Below are positions 54,192 through 62,891 of a stretch of DNA of 64,000 nucleotides, piece after piece. The position numbers were made by a program, and so were the translations under genes. The stretch is from an uncultured Draconibacterium sp. (GTDB lineage: Bacteria > Bacteroidota > Bacteroidia > Bacteroidales > Prolixibacteraceae): NCBI RefSeq assembly GCF_963675585.1, contig NZ_OY776414.1, positions 3,575,001 through 3,639,000 on the forward strand, in the 5' to 3' direction. The notes beneath the pieces are model-generated. The model saw only the letters and a list, made by a program, of their open reading frames with translations, did no database searches and was not told where the DNA came from. How positions within the stretch are numbered: position 1 is the first letter of the stretch; every line of letters starts with the position of its first letter.

Positions 54192-54974
54192 ATGAATAAG
54201 CAATATTCAAGGCAAGAAGAAAAAGACATATCAATAGAAGAAAAATTACGCGCATTGCACGAATTGCAAAGTGTAGTTTCCGAAGTTGACAAAATAAAAA
54301 CCCTAAGGGGTGAGCTTCCTTTGGAAGTTCAGGATTTGGAAGACGACATTGCCGGTTTAAAAACGAGGTTAACAAATCTTGATGACGAGATTAAAAATCT
54401 TGACACAGCAATTAACAACAAAAAAATTGCGATCAAAGATTCGCAGGCCTTAATTGTAAAATATACCGAGCAGCAAAACAATGTTCGTAACAACCGTGAG
54501 TTTGATTCACTTTCGAAAGAAATTGAATTCCAAAATCTTGAAATCGAACTTTCTGAAAAGAGGATTAAAGAATTTACGGCAGAAATGAGTGAAAAGAAAG
54601 AAGCTGTAACTACTTCTAAAGTTCAACTTACTGAGCGTGAAGAAGATCTTGAAAGAAAGAAAACAGAACTTTCGGAGATTACTGCAGAGACCAAAATTGA
54701 AGAGGAAAAATTAAAGTCTAAATCAGAAAAAATCGAGTCGTTTGTAGAAGCTCGTTTGCTTCAGGCTTTTAAACGTATCCGCAAAAATGCCAGAAATGGT
54801 TTGGCCGTTGTAACGATTCAGCGTGATGCTTGCGGTGGTTGTTTTAACAAAATTCCACCACAGCGCCAGATGGATATTGCCAGCCGTAAAAAAATTATTG
54901 TTTGCGAATATTGCGGACGTATTTTGGTTGACGAAAAAATCAACGTTGTTGAAGATTTGGATATAGCTGATTAA
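54192..54974 (+). CDS. coiled-coil protein with C4 zinc ribbon
   Basis: 260 aa. Residues about 20-195 form long coiled coils (LRALHELQSVVSEVDKIKTL, DDEIKNLDTAINNKKIAIK). The last 60 residues carry a C4 zinc ribbon: CGGCFNKIPP and VCEYCGRIL. This is the YbgI-linked/CdsZ-type zinc-ribbon family that often follows NIF3. It is a soluble cytoplasmic protein, possibly RNA- or protein-binding. The start at 54192 is a normal ATG. The gene ends at a terminator (54995-55027). Confidence 0.9.
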   Translation: MNKQYSRQEEKDISIEEKLRALHELQSVVSEVDKIKTLRGELPLEVQDLEDDIAGLKTRLTNLDDEIKNLDTAINNKKIAIKDSQALIVKYTEQQNNVRNNREFDSLSKEIEFQNLEIELSEKRIKEFTAEMSEKKEAVTTSKVQLTEREEDLERKKTELSEITAETKIEEEKLKSKSEKIESFVEARLLQAFKRIRKNARNGLAVVTIQRDACGGCFNKIPPQRQMDIASRKKIIVCEYCGRILVDEKINVVEDLDIAD

Positions 54975-55416
54975 GCTAATTCTAAGATATAAGTAGCCGG
55001 TTCAATTTATTTTGAACCGGCTTTTTTATACCCCAACTTATCGAAGTTTAAGTTTCAGGAAAACTCTGGATCAGATGGAATTTACGGTGGATAAGAATGT
55101 TTCACTCCAGAAGTTTCAAAATTGAATTAAGTCAGTCACCATATGCAAATACTTTTGGCTTATCAGCCAGATTCGTCTTTGCATCAAGGCAAAGATGAAG
55201 GCCTCCGGCAGGAAAAATATTAATAATTTCAGGATAGTTAATTTTTTACTCCAACCAATTTTTGAATTTAAACCAAAAACCAAAAAAAAATCGCTCCTTA
55301 AAAAAGAAACGATTCTACTAGCTTGAACATTGTAAATTGGGAAATCCCAATGTTTTATATAATTCTCCTTTGCTGCAAAAGCAACTCCGGATAACTCTTT
55401 ACATTTAACAGGTGTT
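54975..55416. other. intergenic region after the zinc-ribbon gene
   Basis: 442 bases without a recognised gene. It starts with the terminator at 54995-55027. The remainder contains several A-runs. A minus-strand frame (55116-55517) overlaps the TPM gene out of frame and carries no recognisable domain, so I do not call it a gene. Confidence 0.55.
54995..55027 (+). terminator. intrinsic terminator of the zinc-ribbon gene
   Basis: AGCCGGTTCAA (54995-55005) pairs with TTGAACCGGCT (55012-55022), perfect 11-bp stem with a six-base loop, followed by TTTTTT. Confidence 0.92.
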
Positions 55417-56208
55417 CTACCAACTTCCACCGGCACCACCGCCGCCAAAACTTCCTCCGCCGAAACCGCCAAAGCCGCCGCCACCAAAGCCACCACTTCC
55501 TGACGAAAAATTACCAAACGAGCCCGATGAACGACCTCCTCCCGACATCATTCCCATAGCCAACCAAAAAGGTAAACTTCTTCCCGGCGAATACATTCTT
55601 CTGCTTCTGCTCCTGCCAAACAAAGAGAAAATCACCACAAATAAGATAATTAGAAATGGAATTCCTCCGCTTCTGCCACTGCTTACTTTTTCTTTGTAAT
55701 TTTCTGCGGTATATTCTCCGCCGGCAATGTCCATCATTACATTTAATCCGGCAGCTAAACCTCCAAAATAGTCGTTTTGTTTAAAACGTGGAATCATCTC
55801 ATTATCTACAACAGCGCCGTTTAAAATGGCATCGGGCAATACACCTTCAAGCCCATAACCGGTTGCTATAAATATTTCACCGCGGCTATTGTTGGTTTTT
55901 GGTTTTAACAAAACAACCAAACCATTGTCTTTGCCTTTTTGTCCCACACCCCACTTTTCTCCTATTTGATACGCAAAATCAGCTTTATCGTACCCCTGTA
56001 AATCGGGCACTGTTACAATTACAAATTGAGTTGATGTTTTGCGGGCAAAGTCGGTGAGTGAATTTTCTATCTGGTTTACCTGATCCTTACTCAGCACATG
56101 GGCAAAGTCGTTAACCAAACGCTGTGGCGTTGGTCTATCCGGAATCTGAGCCAAAGAAACTGTAGTAAAACCAAGTAATGCAATTAGTATTGTTATAATG
56201 TTTTTCAT
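55417..56208 (-). CDS. TPM-domain membrane protein with Gly-rich tail
   Basis: 263 aa. A signal peptide (IITILIALLGFTTVSLAQ) leads to a TPM domain (about residues 30-170: IPDRPTPQRLVNDFAHVLSKDQ, QFVIVTVPDLQGYDKADFAYQIGEKWGVGQKGKDNG, TGYGLEGVLPDAIL). One membrane helix follows (about 190-206; GGIPFLIILFVVIFSLFGR). The tail is glycine- and phenylalanine-rich (SGSGGFGGGGFGGFGGGS). This is the YgcG/TPM arrangement, previously tied to photosystem or envelope maintenance; the function in this organism is unknown. Third gene of the LemA operon. Confidence 0.92.
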   Translation of the reverse strand: MKNIITILIALLGFTTVSLAQIPDRPTPQRLVNDFAHVLSKDQVNQIENSLTDFARKTSTQFVIVTVPDLQGYDKADFAYQIGEKWGVGQKGKDNGLVVLLKPKTNNSRGEIFIATGYGLEGVLPDAILNGAVVDNEMIPRFKQNDYFGGLAAGLNVMMDIAGGEYTAENYKEKVSSGRSGGIPFLIILFVVIFSLFGRSRSRRMYSPGRSLPFWLAMGMMSGGGRSSGSFGNFSSGSGGFGGGGFGGFGGGSFGGGGAGGSW

Positions 56209-56219
56209 TTTTCTTTCTC

Positions 56220-56660
56220 CTAATTTTTCCCAAACGAAATCTCATCTGAAAGCTCGTTTACGTCATCATCCTGATATGGAAAATTCGCTTTTAACTGTTC
56301 TCCCGCCATTATTATACCATCCGAAAGCGCCTCGGCATACAATCCCTTTTTCAATTTTGAGATAACTACTTCTTTGGTACTTTCCCAAAAATCGTTGGCA
56401 ACTTTTGCATTAATTCCGCCGTCGCCAAGTATCGCAAATTTGTGATCTTCAACTGCCAGGTAAAAAAGCACTCCGTTACGAAGATCCGTTTTATGCATTT
56501 CCAGTTTTTCAAAAAGATATGCCGCCCGATCCAATACATCGCCTTTGCATCTGTTTTCGATGTGTACACGAATCTCGCCTGAAGTATTTGTTTCGGCAAC
56601 CCGAATCGCATTTGTTATTTGCAACTTGCTCTCCTCTGTAAAATATTTATGAACACTCAT
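56220..56660 (-). CDS. TPM-domain protein (short, cytoplasmic side)
   Basis: 146-aa protein with a TPM domain and no signal peptide or helix: FTEESKLQITNAIRVAETNTSGEIRVHIENRCKGDVLDRAAYLFEKLEMHKTDLRNGVLFYLAVEDHKFAILGDGGINAKV. It precedes the YgcG-type gene by 11 bases and follows the LemA gene, separated by the repeat at 56692-56762. The pair of TPM proteins with LemA is a common Bacteroidota arrangement. Confidence 0.92.
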   Translation of the reverse strand: MSVHKYFTEESKLQITNAIRVAETNTSGEIRVHIENRCKGDVLDRAAYLFEKLEMHKTDLRNGVLFYLAVEDHKFAILGDGGINAKVANDFWESTKEVVISKLKKGLYAEALSDGIIMAGEQLKANFPYQDDDVNELSDEISFGKN

Positions 56661-56691
56661 AATTTCTTTCCTTAATCTAATTTCGCAAGAA

Positions 56692-56762
56692 CGTCATTCC
56701 GAGCTTTTTTCGGAATCTTATTTAAGAAGATGCTGATCCGCCAGTTGGAGGTCAGCATGACG
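56692..56762. repeat. two-hairpin intergenic repeat, copy 2
   Basis: Bounded by CGTC (56692-56695) and GACG (56759-56762). Hairpin one is TTCCGA/TCGGAA (56697-56702, 56710-56715), followed by ATCTT. Hairpin two is ATGCTGA/TCAGCAT (56730-56736, 56752-56758). The same layout as 34878-34962, with compensating changes in stem one. It lies inside the LemA-TPM operon between the LemA and short TPM genes. Confidence 0.7.
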
Positions 56763-56777
56763 ATTCTGTCAATAACT

Positions 56778-57356
56778 TTAGAACTGTACTTCGGGTGCTT
56801 TTTCTGCTCCTTGCTGAGCTTCAAAATAGGTTTTCTTCTCGAAACCAAACCAACCGGCATAAATTACTCGTGGAAACTTCCGGATGTATGCATTGTAACC
56901 TTGTGTGGTTTCATTAAACTTACGACGTTCAACTGCAATGCGGTTTTCGGTGCCTTCCAATTGAGCCTGTAAATCCATAAAGTTCTGGTTGGCTTTTAAA
57001 TCGGGATATTTTTCAACAACCACCATCAAACGACTCAATGCCGAAGACAAACCTTCCTGAGCCTGGTTAAATTGTTGCAACATTTGAGGATTCATATTGG
57101 TCGGATCGATGTTTACTGAAGTTGCTTTCGAACGTGCTTCAATAACTCCTGTTAAAGTTTCCTGCTCGTGTGCCGCATAACCTTTCACCGTATTTACCAA
57201 ATTCGGAATTAAATCGGCACGGCGCTGATAAACGTTTTCTACCTGAGCCCACGATGCAGTTACCTGCTCGTCCATCTCAACCATCTTATTATAACCGCAG
57301 CTCGAAAACAAAAAGGCACTAACTAAAGCTATCAATACAATTTTTAATCGTTTCAT
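56778..57356 (-). CDS. LemA family protein
   Basis: 192-aa envelope protein. A hydrophobic N-terminus (VLIALVSAFLFSSC) contains a possible lipobox Cys. The LemA helical domain runs from about residue 25 with WAQVENVYQRRADLIPNLVNTVKGYAAHE, ARSKAT and RLMVVVEKYPDLKANQNF, ending VERRKFNETTQGYNAYIRKFPRVI. It is the first gene of the minus-strand LemA-TPM-TPM operon. Function in Bacteroidota is unknown. Confidence 0.93.
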   Translation of the reverse strand: MKRLKIVLIALVSAFLFSSCGYNKMVEMDEQVTASWAQVENVYQRRADLIPNLVNTVKGYAAHEQETLTGVIEARSKATSVNIDPTNMNPQMLQQFNQAQEGLSSALSRLMVVVEKYPDLKANQNFMDLQAQLEGTENRIAVERRKFNETTQGYNAYIRKFPRVIYAGWFGFEKKTYFEAQQGAEKAPEVQF

Positions 57357-57480
57357 CTATTACTATTTTTATGAATGAGCACAAATATTTTCAAAATCTG
57401 TTAAATATCAGAAGTAAATTCGGGGAAAGGCGATATTTTGCCGCTGTATTTCATCTAAATAAAGATAAAGTAATAAGATC

Positions 57481-59496
57481 ATGAATTCAGCAGACTTTAA
57501 AACAGCAATACTGGAAGGAATTCCAAACGAACTTCCCTTACCTTTACCTTACGAAACAACTATCAATCACGCTCCAAAACGAAAAGATATTCTTTCGGAC
57601 AAGGAGAAAAAGCTGGCTTTAAAAAATGCACTTCGCTATTTCCCCGAGCATTTTCATGAAGTGTTGGCACCTGAATTTTTGAATGAACTAAATATTTTTG
57701 GTCGAATATACATGTATCGTTTCCGCCCCGATTATAAAATGTATGCCCGACCTATTGATGAATATCCTGCAAAATCAAAACAGGCAGCTTCTATTATGCT
57801 AATGATTCAGAACAACCTGGATTATGCAGTGGCACAACATCCGCACGAATTGATTACCTACGGCGGAAATGGAGCCGTTTTTCAAAACTGGGCACAATAC
57901 CTGCTCACCATGAAATACCTGGCCGAAATTACCGACGAACAAACGCTGGTGATGTACTCGGGCCATCCGATGGGCTTGTATCCTTCGCATAAAAACGCGC
58001 CACGTGTTGTGGTTACCAACGGCATGGTAATTCCAAACTATTCGGGACGCGATGATTACGAACGAATGAATGCGCTGGGTGTTTCCCAATACGGACAAAT
58101 GACTGCCGGATCGTATATGTATATTGGCCCGCAGGGAATTGTGCACGGAACAACCATTACCGTAATGAACGCTGCACGTTTGCATTCGCCCGGCGATTTT
58201 GGAGGAAAAGTATTTGTTACAAGCGGCCTTGGAGGAATGTCGGGTGCGCAACCGAAAGCAACCGTTATTGCAGGAATGATCTGCCTGGTTGCCGAAATTA
58301 ATCCAAAAGTTGTTGAAGTGCGCCACAGCCAGGGATGGGTGGACGAAGTATTTACTGATTTAGATGAGTTACTGGCACGAACAAAAACGGCACAGCAAAA
58401 CAAAGAAGCCGTGTCGCTGGTGTACCAGGGAAACGTAATCGATCTTTGGGAAAAGCTGGCAGATTCAACCACTAAAATTGAATTGGGTTCCGATCAAACC
58501 TCGTTGCACAATCCGTTTGCAGGCGGTTACTACCCTGCCGGCTTAAGTTTTGAGGAAGCCAATAAAATGATGGCAGATGAACCTGAACAGTTTAAGGAGG
58601 AAGTATATAAATCGTTGCGCCGCCATGTTGCTGCGGTAAATAAAATGACAACGAACGGCATGTATTTCTGGGATTATGGCAATGCCTTTTTACTGGAAGC
58701 CAGCCGGGCAGGAGCAGACATCACCAATAACGATGGAGATTTTATTTACCCGTCGTATGTACAGGATATAATGGGCCCCTTGTTCTTCGATTACGGTTTT
58801 GGCCCATTCCGCTGGGTGTGTACCTCGGGCAAACCGGAAGATCTGGAAATTACCGACAAAATTGCCGCCGATGTACTCTCTGAATTGGCTCAATCGGCAC
58901 CGGATGAAATTACGCGACAAATGGAAGATAACATTCACTGGATACGCGAAGCCGGTAAAAACAAACTGGTAGTTGGTTCGCAGGCACGTATTTTATATGC
59001 CGACTGCAATGGCCGCACAAAAATTGCAAAAGCGTTTAACGATGCCATTCGCGATGGAAAAATTTCGGCACCCATTGTTTTGGGACGCGATCATCATGAT
59101 GTTTCGGGCACCGACTCGCCTTACCGCGAAACTTCAAATATTTACGATGGATCATCATTCACAGCTGATATGGCCGTACAGAATTTTGTGGGTGACGGGT
59201 TCCGGGGTGCCACCTGGATTTCGCTGCACAATGGCGGTGGTGTTGGCTGGGGCGAAGTAATTAACGGCGGTTTTGGCATGACGATAGATGGTTCAGCCGA
59301 GGCGGAAGAACGCCTGAAAATGATGCTGCACTGGGATGTAAACAATGGTATTTCGCGCCGAAGCTGGGCACGCAACAAACCGGCACTTTTTGCCATAAAA
59401 CAGGCCATGAAAGAAAATCCAAATTTAAAAGTGACACTGCCCAATGAAGCTGATGAGCATCTGCTGGATGGTTTGTTTAACGAACTGCTGAATTGA
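57481..59496 (+). CDS. hutU: urocanate hydratase
   Basis: Converts urocanate to imidazolone propionate in histidine degradation, with bound NAD. 671 aa, the longer Bacteroidota form. Recognisable blocks are FGGKVFVTSGLGGMSGAQPKAT (NAD-binding glycine stretch near residue 240), KVVEVRHSQGWVDEVFTDLDELL, GWGEVINGGFGM near the end, and RGATWISLHNGGG. Normal ATG start. No hutH, hutI or glutamate formiminotransferase is adjacent, so the gene stands alone in this window. Confidence 0.95.
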   Translation: MNSADFKTAILEGIPNELPLPLPYETTINHAPKRKDILSDKEKKLALKNALRYFPEHFHEVLAPEFLNELNIFGRIYMYRFRPDYKMYARPIDEYPAKSKQAASIMLMIQNNLDYAVAQHPHELITYGGNGAVFQNWAQYLLTMKYLAEITDEQTLVMYSGHPMGLYPSHKNAPRVVVTNGMVIPNYSGRDDYERMNALGVSQYGQMTAGSYMYIGPQGIVHGTTITVMNAARLHSPGDFGGKVFVTSGLGGMSGAQPKATVIAGMICLVAEINPKVVEVRHSQGWVDEVFTDLDELLARTKTAQQNKEAVSLVYQGNVIDLWEKLADSTTKIELGSDQTSLHNPFAGGYYPAGLSFEEANKMMADEPEQFKEEVYKSLRRHVAAVNKMTTNGMYFWDYGNAFLLEASRAGADITNNDGDFIYPSYVQDIMGPLFFDYGFGPFRWVCTSGKPEDLEITDKIAADVLSELAQSAPDEITRQMEDNIHWIREAGKNKLVVGSQARILYADCNGRTKIAKAFNDAIRDGKISAPIVLGRDHHDVSGTDSPYRETSNIYDGSSFTADMAVQNFVGDGFRGATWISLHNGGGVGWGEVINGGFGMTIDGSAEAEERLKMMLHWDVNNGISRRSWARNKPALFAIKQAMKENPNLKVTLPNEADEHLLDGLFNELLN

Positions 59497-59641
59497 AATA
59501 TATCATAGCGAGACAATAAATAAAGTCATGCATCACCAGATGCAGCCGATTTCTGCAAAAAGTAGTGGTCTCTTTTTTCTTTAGGATTAGACAAAAAAGA
59601 TTTAACTTAGGTTTTTTAATAATATAACTAAACCACAACCT

Positions 59642-60514
59642 ATGAAAAGTTCGATCTTGTTTGTTTTCGTTATAATTTTTGCGTTTGCCATACAGGCACA
59701 GGATTCAAAGATAAATATTGTTGTAATTGGAGCACATCCCGATGATGCAGATGTTGATGTGGGTGGAACAGCCTATCAGTTTGCTGAAATGGGGCACAAT
59801 GTTTTGTTTGTATCGCTTACAAATGGCGATGCGGGCCATTACAGCAAAGGTGGCGGTGCACTGGCAAAAATAAGAATGGCGGAAGCACAGGAAGCCGGGA
59901 AACGAATCGGAGTGACATACAAAGTACTCGATCATCACGATGCAGAACTGATGCCAACGCTTGAACTTCGGCATCAAATCATACGCCTTATTCGAAACTG
60001 GAATGCAGATGTTGTAATCACTCACCGTCCGTATGATTATCACCCCGACCACAGAAATACAGCAATTGCCGTTCAGGATGCTGCCTTTTTGGTTACCGTT
60101 CCGAATGTGGCTCCCGATGTCCCGGCGCTGCGAATCAACCCGGTATTTTTGTACTCGCACGACAACTTTCAAAAACCAAATCCTTTTCAACCCGATATTG
60201 CGGTAGACATTACTGCAGTGTACGACAAAAAGGTTTATGGAATGGCTGCACACGAATCGCAATTTTTTGAGTGGTTGCCCTGGCTCAACGGGGTGCTGAA
60301 TCAAGTACCGGATTCAGAAAAAGAAAGATTGGAATGGCTGGGCGAGGTTCGTTCTCAAAAAATTTCACCCGAAGCATACGCGACATTGGTGAAATGGTAT
60401 GGAAAAGAAAAAGCTGAACAGGTTCGAATGGCGGAAACTTTTGAAATTTGCGAGTTCGGAAAACATCCTTCGGATGAAGAGATTCGCCAACTGTTTCCAA
60501 TGCTTGAAAAATAA
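59642..60514 (+). CDS. exported PIG-L family deacetylase
   Basis: 290-aa LmbE/PIG-L-type zinc deacetylase with a signal peptide (ILFVFVIIFAFAIQAQ). Zinc and catalytic motifs are AHPDDADVDVGG (residues about 33-44), DHHDAELMP near 98 and THRPYDYHPDHRNTA near 128. Such enzymes remove N-acetyl groups from GlcNAc-type substrates. The export signal suggests action on a periplasmic or extracellular glycan. Followed by the sialate O-acetylesterase gene 197 bases downstream on the same strand. Confidence 0.92.
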   Translation: MKSSILFVFVIIFAFAIQAQDSKINIVVIGAHPDDADVDVGGTAYQFAEMGHNVLFVSLTNGDAGHYSKGGGALAKIRMAEAQEAGKRIGVTYKVLDHHDAELMPTLELRHQIIRLIRNWNADVVITHRPYDYHPDHRNTAIAVQDAAFLVTVPNVAPDVPALRINPVFLYSHDNFQKPNPFQPDIAVDITAVYDKKVYGMAAHESQFFEWLPWLNGVLNQVPDSEKERLEWLGEVRSQKISPEAYATLVKWYGKEKAEQVRMAETFEICEFGKHPSDEEIRQLFPMLEK

Positions 60515-60711
60515 ATTCATTCAACATTAAATTTGAAAAACTTTAACTCCCCACACTCTTTATGTACGATACACATAAAGTCTGCTACTAAAGGATTACA
60601 AAACACATCAGATTAAATTTTATGCTTTTTTATCTTCCTGATGGAAGAAAGATATGCTATATTTAGCACTTCAATTTGTCATCAAACAAAATCGAAATAA
60701 AAACCAAAATT

Positions 60712-62694
60712 ATGAGCTTACACAAACTCGTCTTATTCATTCTTTTTGTGAGTGCATTGGCAAGCTGCACCAAAACAACCTTTATTGAAACTCCCGAATT
60801 ATTTACCGACCACATGGTTTTACAGCAAAATACTGATGTGACCATTTGGGGAAAAAGTGATGCCGGCGCCGAAGTAACAATTACAGCTTCGTGGGGAGAG
60901 CAAGTAACCTGCATTGCCAACGATGCCGGCGAATGGACAGCCAAATTACCAACAATTGAATACGGTGGTCCATACGAATTAAGGGTTTCATCGGGCGAGA
61001 TAAGCAAAACATTTACCGATGTAATGCTGGGGGAAGTCTGGATTTGCTCGGGGCAATCGAACATGGAAATGCCGGTAATTGGCAACTGGGCGCATTTGGA
61101 CAATGCGGAAGAGGAAGTAGCAAACGCCAACTACCCAAACATTCGTTTGTTTACGGTTCAACGCGACATTGCCTTCACTCCAGTAGACACTATACAAACC
61201 ACAGGATGGGAGAAATGTGATCCAAATACCATTAAAAGCTTCTCGGCCACTGCTTATTTCTTTGGTCGCGAAATACACAAAAAGCTGCATGTTCCTGTTG
61301 GTTTAATTCACACTTCGTGGGGTGGAACCGTTGCCGAAGCCTGGACCAGTAAAAACAGTTTGCTGACTTTGGGCGATTTTGATGCCACCATGGAACGAAT
61401 CAGCCACATGGAAGGTTCGATGGAAAGCCTGACAAAACAGTTTGAAACAGAAACGGAACAAATGAAACGTGAAATCATGGAAGCCGATTTGGGACTGGAC
61501 AATGAAGTAGCTGTATTTGCTGCTCCTGATTTTGACGATTCGGACTGGACTACTATTGACTTACCCGGTATGTGGGAAGCTACTTCTCTGGGAAATTACG
61601 ACGGTTCGACCTGGTTTAGAAAGGAAGTTACCTTAACGCCAGCACTGGCAAAAAGCAAACTTACTTTACAATATGGTGCTCCCGACGATTACGATGAAGC
61701 CTGGTTTAACGGCGTAAAAGTGGGCGAAAATAAAACCTGGGACCAGTTACGCCAATACGAAATCCCGGCAGAATTGGTAAAAGCTGGAAAAAATGTAATC
61801 ACCATACGCGTATACGACAGCGGCGGCGGCGGTGGTTTTATGGGCGAAACCAAAGACTTTCAGTTGCTAAGCGACAATGGGCAGAGTTTGCCAATTGCCA
61901 AAAACTGGCTCGCTAAAAAAGGATTCGATTTTAAAGACATTAAGACCATACCTGTTTCGTTAAGCGATCCGAGCCAGCCAACGGTTTTATTCAATGCAAT
62001 GATAAATCCATTGTTACCTTACACCATTAAAGGAGCCATTTGGTACCAGGGAGAAAGTAATGCCGGACGTGCATTCCAGTACCGGAAGTTGTTTCAAACC
62101 ATGATTACCGACTGGCGTCAACAATGGAATTTAGGCGATTTTCCATTTTATTTTGTTCAGCTGGCCAACTACCAGCCGCGAAATGCACAACCGGTTGACG
62201 ATACCTGGGCCGAACTTCGTGAAGCACAAACAATGGCTTTAAGTTTACCAAATACCGGCATGGCAGTGGCCATCGATATCGGCAATCCACTTGACATTCA
62301 TCCCGGAAATAAACAAGAAGTTGGCCGACGTTTGGCTTTAAATGCGCTGGCTAAAACCTACGCACAAGAAGTAGCTTATAGTGGCCCCATGTACAAAAGT
62401 GTGGAGGTAAAAGACAATACCATCGAAATCAGTTTTTCAGATATCGACGGAGAATTAAGCACCTCGGATGGTAAAAATCCAGAAGGATTTGCCATTGCCG
62501 GAGCCGACAAAAAGTTTGTTTGGGCGAATGCTCAGATCAAAGGAAATAAAGTAATTGTATCGTCGCCAAAAATCAAAAATCCGGTGGCCGTTCGTTATGC
62601 ATGGTCATCAAATCCGGCCTGTAATTTAATCGACTCATCAAACTTACCGGCCTCTCCTTTCCGCACCGACAGCTGGAAAGGCATAACTGAATAA
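60712..62694 (+). CDS. sialate O-acetylesterase-type (SGNH) lipoprotein
   Basis: 660-aa lipoprotein (signal ends VSALASC) predicted to remove O-acetyl groups from sialic acids or other sugars. The SGNH nucleophile motif is VWICSGQSNMEM (Ser116), and WYQGESNAGRA comes later. A jelly-roll domain is inserted in the catalytic region (about residues 265-385; GMWEATSLGNYDGSTWFRKEVTLTP, WFNGVKVGENKTWD), a plan typical of Bacteroidota enzymes of this group. The ATG at 60712 starts the lipoprotein signal. Ends at a strong terminator. Confidence 0.9.
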   Translation: MSLHKLVLFILFVSALASCTKTTFIETPELFTDHMVLQQNTDVTIWGKSDAGAEVTITASWGEQVTCIANDAGEWTAKLPTIEYGGPYELRVSSGEISKTFTDVMLGEVWICSGQSNMEMPVIGNWAHLDNAEEEVANANYPNIRLFTVQRDIAFTPVDTIQTTGWEKCDPNTIKSFSATAYFFGREIHKKLHVPVGLIHTSWGGTVAEAWTSKNSLLTLGDFDATMERISHMEGSMESLTKQFETETEQMKREIMEADLGLDNEVAVFAAPDFDDSDWTTIDLPGMWEATSLGNYDGSTWFRKEVTLTPALAKSKLTLQYGAPDDYDEAWFNGVKVGENKTWDQLRQYEIPAELVKAGKNVITIRVYDSGGGGGFMGETKDFQLLSDNGQSLPIAKNWLAKKGFDFKDIKTIPVSLSDPSQPTVLFNAMINPLLPYTIKGAIWYQGESNAGRAFQYRKLFQTMITDWRQQWNLGDFPFYFVQLANYQPRNAQPVDDTWAELREAQTMALSLPNTGMAVAIDIGNPLDIHPGNKQEVGRRLALNALAKTYAQEVAYSGPMYKSVEVKDNTIEISFSDIDGELSTSDGKNPEGFAIAGADKKFVWANAQIKGNKVIVSSPKIKNPVAVRYAWSSNPACNLIDSSNLPASPFRTDSWKGITE

Positions 62695-62716
62695 AATCAA
62701 ATTTGCTGAGATAAAT

Positions 62717-62761
62717 AAAAGACCCGTTTTGTATACTAAGTTTATATAAAACGGGTCTTTT
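62717..62761 (+). terminator. intrinsic terminator after the esterase gene
   Basis: Perfect 14-bp stem: AAAAGACCCGTTTT (62717-62730) with AAAACGGGTCTTTT (62748-62761). The right arm ends in TTTT followed by CTTAT. Confidence 0.88.
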
Positions 62762-62891
62762 CTTATGATAATTGGGGATTTTTCCAATCGTTAATTTGAT
62801 AAAGTTCTGTACTTTTAAGCAGCAAACGAAATCTCTTTTAATATACATTCAAACTTGTTCGGCTTGAAAAGAGAATGAACATCAAATTACA

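Noticed and set aside
55116-55517. Minus-strand open frame of 133 codons overlapping the start of the intergenic region and the end of the TPM gene
   Set aside because: It overlaps the glycine-rich tail codons of the TPM gene in another frame and shows no domain; the low-complexity GC-rich tail explains its first 50 residues.
59497-59641. GAGAC...GTCTC with T6 after urocanate hydratase, considered as a terminator
   Set aside because: The paired arms are only five bases and are separated by nearly 60 bases, too weak to call.
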